Positions 1 to 13,090 of a DNA stretch of 64,000 nt are shown here, in pieces (positions within the stretch are counted from its first letter, which is position 1; every line of letters begins with the position of its first letter). The stretch spans positions 1,805,937 through 1,869,936 of the forward strand of contig PTEX01000144.1 of NCBI GenBank assembly GCA_003342815.1, read 5' to 3'. This DNA is from Eudromia elegans (Eukaryota; Chordata; Aves; Tinamiformes; Tinamidae). The notes beneath the pieces were generated by a model. It was not told the origin of the DNA. It did not search any database and saw only the letters and a list, made by a program, of their open reading frames with translations. Both the position numbers and the translations under genes were made by a program.

Positions 1-91
1 CATTCTATAGTCTTCTGAGAATGGATCAGATCCATGTACTGAAGATGTCTAGTGTAATGCCCTGGAATATTTTTAGGAATCTTGATGGAGT

Positions 92-147
92 AGGTGATTA
101 AAAGAAAGATCTGATGGTATAAGGTGATTAAAAGAAAGATCTGATGG
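92..147. repeat. 30-bp tandem duplication (about 1.9 copies)
   Basis: A 26-base block beginning aggtgattaaaagaaagatc occurs at 92-117 and again, identical, at 122-147, giving a period of 30. It is a short local duplication. The lack of differences between copies suggests it is recent or was produced by replication slippage. No coding role is visible. Confidence 0.9.
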
Positions 148-239
148 AAGAGAGAAGAAGCCAAGAATCAAAGTTCTCTAAGAGCTGGAATATGTCCCTC
201 CTTTGATGGATCCTTGTGCATTGACTGTGGTGAGAAAGC

Positions 240-405
240 CCTAGAATCACAGAAATACTCAAGCTGGAAGGGACCTTGGGCGGTCGCTAGTCCAGCTAGC
301 AGGATCAAGTCTGGGGACTGGCCAGGTTGCTCATGCGGTCAGATCTTGAAATCCTTCAGAGAGGGAGACTGTGCCTATGGAAAACTTGTTCTATTTCTTC
401 ATATA
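240..405 (-). mobile_element. CR1 LINE, 3'-end fragment (old)
   Basis: Read on the plus strand, this begins with the reverse complement of a CR1 3' terminus (ctagaatcacagaa). It continues with the usual CR1 order: a gctggaagggacctt block, a tagtccag block, a ccaggttgctca block, and a block resembling the 'ctccagggatggagac' segment near 345-370. The match is imperfect throughout, so the copy is old. CR1 is the dominant bird LINE; its copies are usually 5'-truncated and keep the 3' end, as here. A 130-codon open frame overlapping this region (214-606) has no recognisable domain and is probably chance. Confidence 0.8.
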
Positions 406-3400
406 TTCCACAGGGATGGAAGTGAGGATGACCAATCTCTGCTTCCCTGCATTGTCCTTTTGGTCTTTTGCTTTCTTATTTTTCAGTGGTTTTCAGGGGG
501 GTTGTTTGTCTTATGCTTTTTACCCAGGATTTTTTGTTTGTTTTGGTTTTTGTTTCTTTTTTTCCTGCTCTGCACCTTCCTTTTAATTAAAGCAGTATAT
601 TTATAAATTAGAAACCCCAACAAAAGGTTAGCACAGTATTTAAATGCTGTTATAAAGTGATTCTATGCCTATATTTGCTTATATGAGGAAGAATGTGGCC
701 ACCAGGTGACAAAGCTGTAAATTTACCTCTTCTTTCATTGACAGATCTCTTTACTCTGTATTAGACAACTAGCTGCAACTGGTGAACGGAAAGATCAATA
801 CAAGTTTGTTCTAAACCATATTTGGGTAAAGAAATACCCGATGAAATCCTTTGTGACTCTTTAGCATAGGCATAATCTAATTATTCTGATTTTATGAATT
901 ATGAACAGTTTTTTAAAAAACAAAATAAAATCTATCTGTTAAAGTCTATCTGTAGGGCTTGCTTTGTTTTTTTTTTCTTTAATGTAAAGAATGCTCTCAC
1001 AGTAAAGTCTCCTTTAATTTTTATAGTGTTATAAAAAGATATTCACAAAATTATCATTTTTATTGAATGCTTGGAAACTTTGCTGTTGGGAGCCCACAAG
1101 AAAGGCTCCAAGGACTATATTTCTGAATTGTTGTATAGTGTAATAAGATTAAATCCTTAAAGTAACATAAAGCTTTTTTTTTTTTCTTTCCCTAAACACA
1201 TAACTATGGGAAATCTTCCAAAAAATCCCCTAAATATAAATATATGTATAAAGATAGGAATAAATCCTAAAATATATTTATTTTTCATTTAGTTAGTCCT
1301 GTCTGTGCACACGCATGCAGACACATTTGAAACATATGTACCTTTTTCCTGAGTTTAGAAATTAATTTGCTAGTCTTTTTTTTTTTTTTTGTTATACCTA
1401 TGTATTTCCTCCTCCTCACAGGCTTAGATTTTATTCTTCTTTTTGCCTTAGTTTCTCACCTCTCAAACAATTTTCCCTTCATGCTTTTCCTTCAATATCT
1501 CCATTTCTTTTTTACCTTTCTTATTCTCTCTGCTCTTATTTGCTTTTGGCAATGAGGCTCCAAGTCCTGTCCTTCTTTATGACTGTTTCTTCTTTACTTT
1601 TTACACTCATCTGTCCAAGATAAAAAAAAACAGAGTGGGCTGTACATAGCCAGGAAGGAATGTCTGGGAAATGTGAATGAAGCTGCACACGCATTCCCAA
1701 AGTTGGATAGATTGAGATTGCTGATAGGATTGCTTATAAGATTGGTTATAAAATACCAGAATGAGAGATTGCTTATAAATAGAAAATATTGGAGTGAGTC
1801 TATTTCTATTTTAAACATACTGGAAAAAAATGGATAAAATTTCCTTACTTAGTAGGTCTGTAAACAAACCTGGCAAGTGATTTTTCTGAAAAGCAACTGA
1901 TAAAATGGGAAATTACAAGACTGGTGCCTAATAAAGAATATATATGTGAATTTCTCATCAGTATTTTCATGTATTGATCAAATGAAAGAACATTCTCATT
2001 GTTTTCCCTCATCCTGACAAAAAAAAAGAAAAAAGAAAAAAGAAAAGGCTTTTGTGACTTCTTTTCTAATATAAATCAAACCCCTAAATTTTTTAAAGGC
2101 TCCAAATTCAATTTTAAACTGTCAAGTGTCCATGAAATACTTATCATAGATACATCTACAGAATTAGAGAATATGGAATAAAAAAGCAATAAAAAGTATA
2201 AGAAATTAAATGAATAGAGCCACTCAGATAAACTAAGCTGACAAAAGGTGACCTTTCAAGATAATTTAGGATCTGGATCTGAATGTGTTTCCACGATGTC
2301 CTATAAGTGATAGGTTACTGTGAAGTTTAGTTTCTAGTTTAGGTAAATAGATGAATTTTATTCTTTTAAAAACTAATTATACTTTATCATTTCAGTGATC
2401 AGAATATTTGTGATTTATATACTATATACACCAGGAGTAATTTATGCCAAGAGATTTGTCAGTTTTAAAAACAATCAGCAGCTAAACTTGCATAAGTGAT
2501 AATGTTAAAATCACTTTCCAGTCATATTCCAAATTCAGACTTAAATGTCTCATCTTGTATCCCCTCAGTGCAAGAGATGTAATTGGTGCAGGTGCATACA
2601 ATTACACTACTTGTCCTTCTGCCAAACCACCATCTAAAACACGACTGAAGATTACATACATCATTAAAAAAAGTAGCTGTTTTTTCCTTAGTTAAAATTC
2701 ATTTTACAATGAGAACACTTCAGCTACCACAAAGCATTTAGAAAAAATGGAGGGGAGAAGGTTGCAAGTGTCTCACAATCTGAGAGATTTATAGAAAGTA
2801 AATCATGATTCTTTATGAGGAATGAATCTGCCTTAAATGATGCTGATGAAGTAAAATATTTGAAAAGGATTTGATGGAGGCATAGCAGTTAATAATTCTC
2901 TTTCAGCAGGTGCCTTATGGCTTAAAAATAAAGTGACAGTTCAGATAGCCCAGTTAACAGCCATATTAGAATAGAATATCCTGAGTAATGGAGAAGTTTT
3001 GAGCTTAACTGTGTTTTCTGGGAGGATTATGACACCACAACACTGAGACTCTTACAGCTATACAAGACTGAAACTTTCAAGCCAAAAGGTCTTTCAGCCT
3101 CTCAACACCTCGACTCTCTTTTCTTTATATATGGTCCATTTTAAAGTCAACCAATGGGCTGATGATGTGGCATTTGGTTTAATCCATAAAGCATAAATGC
3201 AGTTTCATACAATTTCTTTTCACTTACCCAAGTTGCAAAGTTTCTGCTACTCTACTGTTACTCAACTTTCAACATCTTATGTGCCTATGCTGTGTGTATG
3301 ATGAGTGTTAAACATACAACAATAAGCCTGCATCATCAAATTTGCTGGAAGACAATAATTCAGTGAAAGTTAAGCCTCTTTTTGTTTGTTTGTTTGAGTT

Positions 3401-5950
3401 TGGTTTGGTTTGGTTTGCTTGTTTTGATGACTTCTTCCCTCAGGATGTTTGATTTCTGTTTTTTTTTTTTTTTCTTAGAAACCTCTCTTTGTGTGTCCCA
3501 CATCTTTTATTTTTCTGAAATAGGTATTTTCCTATATGAACAAATATAAGGCCAATTTTGGATTCATGCATCGTTAAATTAAATTAAACCCTTGGGATCA
3601 TTATAACTTTGACTCACAAATTCATAGTTTATTTGCTTCACCTAAGCTGATCTTAGTGCACTTTACCCGTTTATGATGTCAGCAGAATCCTGTAACTCAA
3701 TTAAGTTTTCTGAACTGTCAGCTCTATTTCATTACACTTCATGATATTTATAACCTCCCTATCCCTCCCCCAAAAATCTCTATTTATGCTAAGTAATTAA
3801 ATGAACTGGTCTCAGTCAGCATGACATATATTTATTTTAATAATACATTAATTAAGTGTAATTGCTAACACATCTGTAATATAATTTTCTATGCATACAT
3901 GAAAATTATTTCAAACTAATATATACTCACTCTCACTTAGCTGTACCACACCATTTATCCTGAATTGTGCAAGCTTCCCCGAATAAACTATGATGTACAC
4001 CCAGCTTTTCTATCTTTTGTCTTTCTTTCTCCTTCCCTGCAATGCTTTTCTTGTCTGATTAAAAACATTAAAAACACAGCTGGAAACCACAATCCAACCA
4101 CTCTCTTAACTCTTAGAAAAGAGTTTAATACCTAAACCCTTGGGCTCCTTTCCTCAAAAAAGGCTATCTACCATTAATATTTTATAAACCTTACTTGGAA
4201 AAAGTTCCAGAATGCACTTTCAAAAGTAAAGTACAGTACATTACTTTTCTAAATATTGATTTTATTCTTCTCCACAAAGTGGCCAACTTGCCATTTGGGC
4301 TGAGTTCAGGAGGGTGCAATTAAACCTTGAGGCCATCAGGTCCTCGATCCAGTATTGCAGTTCCAAGTGATGCAAATGCAGCAAACCAAATATAGAAAAG
4401 TTACTCTGTCCTTCAAACAAAAATCTGTACTCTTACCATGCCTCAGACTTTACAGAGCATTACAATTTAAAGACAGTTACTTTTCAGAAAACCTCACAAA
4501 ATAAAGTAGCCACAGGAAACAATTTCCATTCTGTAACCTTTATTCTTCTTTGCCTTCTCATTTCACAAGCCATAGCCTAAAATTTCTTAAAACTAAAATT
4601 TCTAGTCCTGACTAGCATCATGATTTCTAAAGAAATATTGTGCATTCAAAAATCAGAGTCATATCCCCCAAATCTCCAAAATCTCACTCAATTTGGCTGA
4701 GATTTAAGAGATAGAAGAGTAGAAACACTTAAAGCCATTTACTCAGTACAACATCAGGTTTTGAAATATGTCTTTTATTTTCCATGATGTTAAATGTATC
4801 TCACAGCCAAAGAGAGGCAGCCCAGAAGAGAAAAATGCTAAACAAAAGGGAACAAGTTGATCTGAAACATTGTGTATTACACTCTTTCTTTAAAAGTAAA
4901 AACATTAAATGTATATAAAGCTATTCTGGGAATATACAAAAATAAAGGATGTATTCTCAGAAGTAGTAATCAGGTTGTGAATGATTCATTAACTGGAAAG
5001 AAGCTAAAATCAGTGATAAACATGAGGTTCAGTAATAGCTTGGCCAGCTATACTGAATATGGCAATGTGCTTTACACATCAGAGGAACTTCACACATCCA
5101 TTTGACTGACGGACTATGAAACGACAGTACTTTCAATTAATATTGAATTATTAATATACAATATTATTAATAATATTATTAATATTCTAGTACAGTAGCA
5201 CAATATCTGTTTGAAGATACTGCAATCTCTGAAACTCATAATTTTATTTTTCTATTAGTTGAAATGCTTAAGTATACTGACTTCTAATATAAATGCTAAA
5301 GAGACTGATAAATAAGAAATGTAAAGTGGAGCTGTTAAAGAATTAGAGAATATTATTTGGCACATCTCAGAGTAACCATTTTCTGCTTGCTATGGATATA
5401 GCCAATAAAAAAAAGGTCCAGCTACTCTAACTGAAGTGTGTGAATTTTATGGAAAATTCTTCTACTGACCAAATTAGAGTAATTCACCACAATGTATGTA
5501 CTCTTGACTAATTTCCCACAAGTAAGCCTTACTAACTCCCCAAACCTCCGCTAGTCATATGTTCAGTCATAGTACTGAAACTTCATCTATTTCCTCTTTG
5601 AATAAAATCCCAATATATGAACTCAGCAATTCATAGTAACTGCTGCAGAATCCTGAACCCACACAGAGCTTTAATAGTAAAAAGTAATCAGACCTATTAA
5701 TATTTGCTATGTTTTTATAACCTAGCTAACCCCTGCAGGGTATTCCAGGCATTAATTTTCCCAACATTAATTTTCTCCTCAATTAATACACTGATATTTG
5801 AAATCCATGCTAACTTTATTGCATTGATCCACTAATAACTCAAAATGTACCTACTCATAGTATATCTGAAAGTAGAAGTGTTCTTTTAAAAAGTATACTG
5901 TTAGGATATAGTTGCTACTGCTCATAGGAACTAATTAAAGGCAGATCTTG
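406..5950. other. AT-rich non-coding stretch, no gene seen
   Basis: No frame here is long or protein-like, and I recognise no RNA gene. It contains T tracts near 970, 1170, 1378 and 3460, a TTTG/TTTGG-type run at 3381-3427 and a palindromic AT run near 5140-5180. The rest looks like unique, decayed neutral sequence. Confidence 0.6.
3381..3427. repeat. (TTTG)n / (TTTGG)n simple repeat
   Basis: Tetranucleotide tttg units run directly into pentanucleotide tttgg units. This is a simple low-complexity tract with no further annotation. Confidence 0.85.
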
Positions 5951-5981
5951 GTTGTAGCTACATACTTTGTGTAGCTACAAC
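5951..5981. repeat. Perfect 12-bp inverted repeat, 7-nt loop
   Basis: The arm gttgtagctaca at 5951-5962 is exactly complementary in reverse to tgtagctacaac at 5970-5981, separated by tactttg. It could form a small hairpin or cruciform. The stem is far shorter than a microRNA precursor, so no RNA gene is called. Confidence 0.9.
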
Positions 5982-8244
5982 ACAAAAACAATTTTTTCAA
6001 AAACAATTATAGGCTAACATGAAATGCCACTGCAAATGAACTTCTTTTTAAAAAACAAGGACCACTTCAGATCATAAAGATATATGAACTAAATATAGCT
6101 AACGGTGTCTTTTTCTCCCATAGCATGTAATAACTCCCAGAAGCTTAGTGCAAAAGTTTTCTGAGTTCTCAAAAGAAAATGGAACTGTCAAAATGGAATA
6201 TGGACAAATTTATAAAGACATTAGGGTAAAGGTATACAATTGCAAAAAATAAAAATTACTTCAAAATTCATAGACATGCTGTATGTTTCATAAATGTCTT
6301 TTTCTCTTTTTTTTGAACACTTCAAAAATTTCACTAAAGAGATCAAAATTACCCAATAGAAAACTCTTATTGAGCCTGCTAAATATTCAAAACAGCTAAA
6401 TCAACAGAATGAGATGAATCTCCAAGGCTGAGCTTTAGTAATTGATTGCCTAGGAAAACATTACATAAAATCACAAAGTTTGAACCCGTTCCTCAGTGCA
6501 TACAGTTCACGGCCATTTCAGGATCATGTCTCCATGAATGTATCATGGAGATACATTCAAATAATTTCCATTTATGACAATGCCAAAATAGAAATTTTAC
6601 ATTTCCCCTATATTACACGTAAATCTATTGTTCATAGAAAAAGGGAAAAATCACTTTAGTTGTAATTTTATAGAGCATTACTGTAGACCTCAGTATTTTA
6701 AGCATTAAGCATAGTATATCACAGTAACTGAGATATAAGTTTAGTGCTTAAGCTAGTAGTTTCCTCTTGGTAAAAATGGGATTATACAGTTAGCAGATGA
6801 TTCTTGATCCTGGAAATTGCTTCCCTTCTTGATCTATCTAAAGGTAAGCTTGTGAGTTCATGAGATGTTTTGTGTTACTATTCTGTTTTGCTCTCATTTT
6901 TGCAATCAAAATGACTGAATGGTGAGTCTGGAGTCATTAACTGAGATAATTTTGATATGACTACAGAAAATACCTGACATCCTAGTCTTATTCAGGAGTG
7001 ACATATGAATATTAGGTCACATTTCTTCAGAATATCTCTTCTTGTGACACTTTTAATCATTGTAACCTAATGATCCCAAATCCACTTTTTGACAGCCTTA
7101 CAAATATATACCTGTACTGCCTGAGGCTTACAGTTACAGGGCCCATGATTTGTTTTCTCTCTCCAGTCACTCCATCATTATTTACTAGGGGTTTACTTTT
7201 CATAGAGATAGCAGAAATGGGCCTTTTGGATGCAACTGGTATTGAAATCAGAGGAAAAAAAGTTAGGCTCCAAATGTTTAAGGAAGGAGGCAAATTTACA
7301 ATGCTGTCCTGCCATCAGACTATATTATGTATGGAAAAAAAAATCAAATCAAAAATAATAGGTGGTATATGTTGTAACAGCTATGTTGTTTGTTGCATGC
7401 ATTTATTGGATTTTTCTAACTCACTGAAAATAAATATAAATGATGTTTTCACAGCATTAATGAAGATTTGATATCTTTGGCAGTATGGGAGCTAACTTCT
7501 TTTCTTGTTCCTTGATCTCATAAATCTTGCTGAGGAAGATGTAGTTACTTCAATACATTGTTGATTTCTACACTTTCTTTTGGGCTGAGCATAATGAGTT
7601 ACAAAAACTATATTGATCTTATACCAGCTAGGTAAATCTTCCACGACCTTGTCTTTTCTCTGATTTTTCCTCTCTTTGATTTGCTTTATTAGTTTTTCTA
7701 ATACATCCTCGAGTAAACCACCCTTTGTATACAAATGATTCTGGCAGACTGAAGGTAAAACATAGTTATATGCTGTATTGCAATAGATTTCTTCATACAG
7801 GCCTTCCAAATTCAAGTAACTTTGATTTCTCAGTCGTCCAGCTATATTCTTATCCTTATATTGATGTCTGTCCTTTCACTCTGTCCTTTCTTTTCTTCTT
7901 GAATGAATTTTAGGAAATGGTGGAATAAAAGAGGCACTTTAATCCCAGCCTATGTATAATCATAATTTGATTTTCTGTAGTGATGCTTCAACCTTAAGTG
8001 CCAGACAGGATGGATGGAAGTAATACTTTTGGTCTTGAGGAAGTGTACTACCAAGGAACAGAACAGGTGTTATTGCCCACAGCCATAAAGTGGAATCTAG
8101 TAGCAAAGTTACTAGATCACCACAGGCAGAACTTTTGCTTCTCATATGGTATCCCAGTAGATAGCTGCAGGCTTCTACAGAGAAATAAAAAGATGAGCTC
8201 CAGAATCCAAAGACAGACCAAAGTTCAAGTATGTGACAAGTAGC

Positions 8245-8277
8245 AATAAATAAATAAATAAATAAATGAATAAATAA
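8245..8277. repeat. (AAAT)n simple repeat
   Basis: About eight aata/aaat units with one interruption (atga). Confidence 0.9.
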
Positions 8278-8689
8278 GTGAAACAAAGAAACCCACTATG
8301 CATCGTCTCCAGATCTAGAATTTCTTCAGTATTTATGCAGCTTTTTTCTCCTTCCATCAGCAATCATTCCATAAAATCAATATTTTCAGTAACCTTTAAT
8401 TAGTCAGTAGGCAATTACATTCACCTCTATCTGATCCTGCCAAGTTTTCTGTGTTCTGAATTAAGGAAAAACATTACTTGGAGTAGGAAGTTTTGACAAA
8501 AACAGATTTGTATCAATGTTGTAATGCACAGAAAAGACTATTTTTCCAAATCTCCCCTACTGACCTTAATCAAATTTCTCATATGTCTTTTTTTCTGTTG
8601 TTTCTTTTCTTCCCTTAACTCTCTATCACACCTAGGAGCTTCTGTCACTTTCACTCTCTAAAATGACACTAGAAACTAAGAAATTTGCC

Positions 8690-8705
8690 TTTTTTTTTTT
8701 TTTTT
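8690..8705. repeat. Poly-T tract (16)
   Basis: An uninterrupted T16 followed by cag. It resembles a splice acceptor, but no open frame downstream supports an exon. Confidence 0.85.
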
Positions 8706-8819
8706 CAGAGCATGAGTATTTGTTCTGCTCCTTCCACATGGGATGAGGAGTCAGAATCTCCAATTTTCTTTTCCATTTGCTGACACCTACTCATAGTTTT
8801 GAGGCGGGAGGTTGTTAGC

Positions 8820-8858
8820 TTGTTTGTTTGTTTGCTTGTTTGTTTTGCCTTTTTTTTC
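8820..8858. repeat. (TTTG)n run followed by T tract
   Basis: Imperfect tttg units pass into a T-rich run. Simple repeat. Confidence 0.85.
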
Positions 8859-9920
8859 ATTATTTCTCTTTCCAAAGGCTTTGACATATAAATAAATATT
8901 AAAAAACTTGAATGCTAGCAGAACATAATCTGTCTTCATGCTATCGCTCATCTACATTTGTCCTTTTAAAAGCACCTTAGCAAGAACCTTGATCAAGAAC
9001 AAGATCAAGCTCTTTCAATAGCATTTGCCAACTGACTGATACAGATAAGAGGTAGTAAAGTGTAAAGTAAATGTGGGTTTTCTCATGGTGACATTTTCGT
9101 TTCCTTCTTCTTTATAAGTCTCGCTTTTTATCCCTCCTGACAAGACTTGAAAATAATATATGTTATCTAGAATTTCTTGTTTTATGTTTTTTCCACCAAT
9201 AAATGTTTAAGCCTTCGGCAATGACATGGGAGTAAAGGATTCTTCTAAAGTGCACTTAACACAAACTCATCCAGGGAAAACAATGCCCTTGGAGCAATCA
9301 TTATTTGCAGAAATAAAACCACAAGCACTTTTAAGCAGCTTTATTGGAAACATTTTACATCATTTTAATACATCAATCATGAGAAATAATCAGTATTGTT
9401 ACCACTAAAAGGAAGCTCTGTCTTAGCAAATGACAAATCATATTTGTTAAAATGGTGCTGTTAAAACTAAAGAACAGCTAGGCAGTTTTAAAATTAATGA
9501 ATGTGAGTAAAGAGATTTTCAAGCTATGAACATTAGAACACAGTGAATAAATGGACCCTGGTGCCAAACTGTCATATATATTAAATAAAAACAAAGACAC
9601 AGACAGCATCAGCAACTTGGCAAATCAAATTATTCAAAACAGCCAGATAAATTCCAGATAAATTCCTTTAATCTTAGAGATTTTTTTCAAATGTTCCTGC
9701 AGCTTAAAGGTGCTATCACCTACAGTAGTGTTTGAAACACTGAAAATTCAGTGAAATACGGAGACCACCATGAAGCAATATTTTTTCTGTTATTGTTTTC
9801 ATTTTATATTTATTAGACAACAACTTAATGGCACATTTACAAACATTTAATCAGGTTTGAATTGTCCAAATAAATGTTCAATAAAATGTTGACACTGGTC
9901 TTTGATCTATATATAAGAAA

Positions 9921-10010
9921 TAATACATATATGTACATACATGTACATATATATTACATGTACATATTTACATATGTACATATGTACATATTTATTACAT
10001 ATATGTAATA
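9921..10010. repeat. (TACATA)-type AT repeat rich in palindromes
   Basis: Alternating tacata and tgtaca units form a 90-bp low-complexity tract. Self-complementary units recur throughout, including the perfect 18-bp palindrome tattacatatatgtaata at 9993-10010. Such tracts can extrude cruciforms and are unstable, but no function can be read from this one. Confidence 0.9.
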
Positions 10011-11954
10011 AATGTCACTTTATTCTTACTACGGTCTTAAAACACTGCACTTCATACTTCATTAAAACTCATATGATGTAATAAGTAAGAATGATGATTT
10101 CTGTAGAAGTCACTGGGTGTCTTCTTTTTCCTGTATCTGTAAACAAATTCTCACTCCACTAGATGAAATGTCTTGATGAATGCTTGATCTGATGGGCTTG
10201 AACATACTTCATTCTCACATTGACAAGGTTTTTTAGCAGTCTAGTTCTTTTACAGGTCAAATGGAGACAACTGTGACTATCCAGCCCGGAAAAGAAGGAG
10301 GGATGAAACACGTTATCTCACCAGAAAAGTAATCAGACAAATGACTATGAAACAATAAATAGAAGCAAGAGGTGACACAGAAAAGATCAAGAGTACAAAA
10401 GAACATGTGCACAAAGGAGCAAGGATCTGATAAGTAAATGTAACCATAGAAAAAGTGACAAGAACTGAAAAGTGCAAAAAAGGCAAGCACATCGAAGGTC
10501 CTATGATGTTGAAACTTCCAGAGAACAAAGATGCCACGATGAATTCTTCCCTTAGTTTCATCTGGACAAATGCAGATCAATAAAGTCAGCTGTAACTGAA
10601 GTTGTGTTTGGCATGATGTTTCCAAAAGTATATTATGAAGATAGTTTTATTCTGTTGCTGGATGAAGGTCTCTACAAGTCTTGCCTTATAGTCCTGCTGC
10701 TCTTATTTATGCGGTCTCTGGCAGTCTCTCCACATTAATTTTCATCCCCAAATTGAATTCTGTAATTAGTTTGTATTGTGTCCACTTTTATTGCACTTTT
10801 CAATGCTTGGCAGCTTTCCTGAGACTATATTTGTACACCTGTTACCTGTTTCCCTGCTGACATGTTTTACTTATATATTTTTCTTGATCTCCTCAGTGTC
10901 ACCTCCTGATTTAGATGTGTTATTTCATACTGAGTTATTTGATTTCTTGTCTGCTAAGATTTGTTTTAATCTAGTGATGCTGTGACTAGAGTAAGTGAAT
11001 TTGTGACTTCCCATGGGATGATTTGTCTTTCAATTCAGAGATTATAATTTAGAAATTCAAAATAAAAGGGAATATTTATAAATTATGTGCCACCTGCAAA
11101 GTACAGCACTTGGGTTCCAAATGAAAATGTTTTTTACTTTCATGTGCCATTTTATCATATAAGTCTCTCCTTCAGTTGTCATTCGAGCTTGCATGTCTGT
11201 TTTCTAATCCCAGCTAGTATTGCACAAAAGTTAAAAATATGAGATATATGAAATATATAAAAATATAAAAAAATAAAAGTTCTGTTTTGCCATACACTGT
11301 TGCTGCAATCACATATGTTCATGATGTAGAAACATAACAGAATTAAACCATCAACACCTCAAAACTGAGTAATTCTTTAAAAAGTAACTAATTGAAAATC
11401 ATAAAGGGAAAAACGTCTGCGATTTTTCCTACGTTCCCTTTTCTATCTTCAGTAAAATGTGTATAAGGACAATTTAAACCTTATATCTATATAAACTGTT
11501 GTTTTTAAAGATGGAAGTAAGGGCAATCATTGCTGAGTATTTTGGTGCCCTCAGTGTTTGGCTGAAGCCCCAGCGGAGTACATCTGTACAGCCAAGTGAG
11601 AATAGTGCCTTACATTTCCTCTTACTGAAATGGCTCTGCTGTGCAAAAATAGCTGCCTGATTTCCATGCAGGAACACCTGAAATGTTTTGCAGCTTACCA
11701 TGTGGGAGACTGGGTGGAGTGAGCGGTCAATACCTGGCTGTGTGTACATGCTCCAAAATATCCCAGAGCTAAGTGGGGATCTCTTTCCCACATGCTTCCT
11801 ATGGAATAAAGAGTCTATGTTTTCTTCCCCTGGATGAAACCAGCTGTTACCTTCTATGAAGAAGAGATATAAAAAGAGGAAGGAAAGAAGGCCTCAAGGT
11901 CTTGTCAGTAAGGAAGTAACAGGGTCTGGATGAGAAAACAAGGGGTCAATTTAG

Positions 11955-11983
<29 letters not shown>
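11955..11983. repeat. Poly-A tract (29)
   Basis: Twenty-nine uninterrupted A residues. Upstream sequence matches no retroelement or processed transcript that I recognise, so it may be slippage-grown rather than a retroposed tail. Confidence 0.9.
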
Positions 11984-11985
<2 letters not shown>

Positions 11986-12504
11986 CTTCCAAACATCAGG
12001 ACTAAAGGTTAGGGAGTTCAGGAGGGTAATGAGATCTCCTGGGAAAGGAAGTGTAATAGTCCTTGTACCAGTTTGTTCTCTTCTCCCAAGAGCCTAAAAT
12101 TTTCCAGACAGGTAAGCAAGTAAAAGAGTTGTCTTGCTATTACAGTTCTTGCTCGTGGAATATCACTTGGCATATATTTTCTCTAGCATGATTAAAGTTG
12201 CAACAACAGATGTAGAGGTTCTACCAAAAAGGATGGCACTGCTACATATGAGAACATTGATTTTGCAAGAGTATTTATATGAGAGATTCCTATAAATATT
12301 AACAGCTGTTTCAAACTGCTTGAGTCATATGGTTACATCAGCCGCTTTTCAGCCTTGATGAACTCTTAAACACGGAATGTGATAGATCTTAAGGCACAGT
12401 TCATGTGTACAAAAATGTCTCAGCAATCCTCAGGAACACCTTGGCAATTGGCTTATATTAATATATTCTAATTTGCCTAAAACTTACCCAAATGCCTCAA
12501 CTTT

Positions 12505-12527
12505 AAAAAAAAAAAAAAAAAAAAAAA
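12505..12527. repeat. Poly-A tract (23)
   Basis: Twenty-three uninterrupted A residues, with no recognisable element or processed pseudogene upstream. Confidence 0.9.
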
Positions 12528-13090
12528 GTTTGGAAAGAAGCTATCTCTAGGTTATTAAAACAAGTTGTTTAAATCTAGTCTCAACTACTCACTTAGGAAT
12601 AGGATTATGAAAGGAACAGATTTTCCTTTAAAACATTTGTAGAATGAGCTAGTAGCTTTCTTAGAGGAAGTTCCCTATTTATTCTATTTTTGAATGGTAG
12701 CAAGTAGGCTTGAAGAAACACTTAACCTTTAAAATAAGGAAATTAAAATTCTTTACCACATGCTGCTAAATGCTAAACCTGAAGTTTCCTGTGTTAATTC
12801 ACATAATAATAATAATAATAATGCCACGCAGAATATTTGTCATAAGCTCCAAAGTTATTTTTCTACAACATATACTCACCCACCCTGAAGAGACATCATA
12901 AATGTCTGCTCAGATTGCTAATAAAAAGAAAGAAACAAACATTCTGGTACAAAATATTGGAGAAGGATGAAATGTGTCACAAACATAGCTCCCCCTGCAA
13001 AAGGAAGGAATTGTTAATTTGTCGTACATTTTTGCATACTTGTTTGTCTCGCCAGAGTACACATGAATAGCTTCCTTAATGAGCCACGTT

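Larger units (their letters stand above)
5982..13090. other. AT-rich non-coding stretch, no gene seen
   Basis: This stretch carries open frames of about 107-133 codons (7070-7471 on plus, 7492-7815 on minus, 10257-10625 on minus). None has a motif, domain or composition I recognise, so I do not call them genes. It also holds simple repeats at 8245-8277, 8690-8705, 8820-8858, 9921-10010, 11955-11983 and 12505-12527. A segment near 11510-11790 is richer in G and C than its surroundings but has no identity I can give. Confidence 0.55.

Noticed and set aside
214-606. 130-codon plus-strand frame near the left end
   Set aside because: Its first part runs antisense through a CR1 fragment and its second part is translated T-rich sequence giving a run of F and L.
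7070-7471. 133-codon plus-strand open frame, the longest in the window
   Set aside because: No motif, signal peptide or domain is visible, and the opposite strand is also open over part of it. Length alone is not enough in AT-rich DNA of this size.
7492-7815. 107-codon minus-strand frame with a Lys/Arg-rich middle
   Set aside because: The sequence looks somewhat protein-like, but I recognise no family and see no splice context. Kept out of the gene list.
8690-8712. T16 followed by cag, resembling a splice acceptor
   Set aside because: No exon-like open frame or matching donor follows. Such tracts are common in this sequence.
10257-10625. 122-codon minus-strand open frame rich in F, S, L and C
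   Set aside because: No recognisable domain, no homolog recalled, and the composition fits a chance frame in AT-rich DNA. An overlapping frame of similar character exists on the same strand.
11955-12527. Two poly-A tracts 550 bp apart considered as retroposed tails
   Set aside because: Neither is preceded by a recognisable transcript or element, and no flanking duplication is visible.
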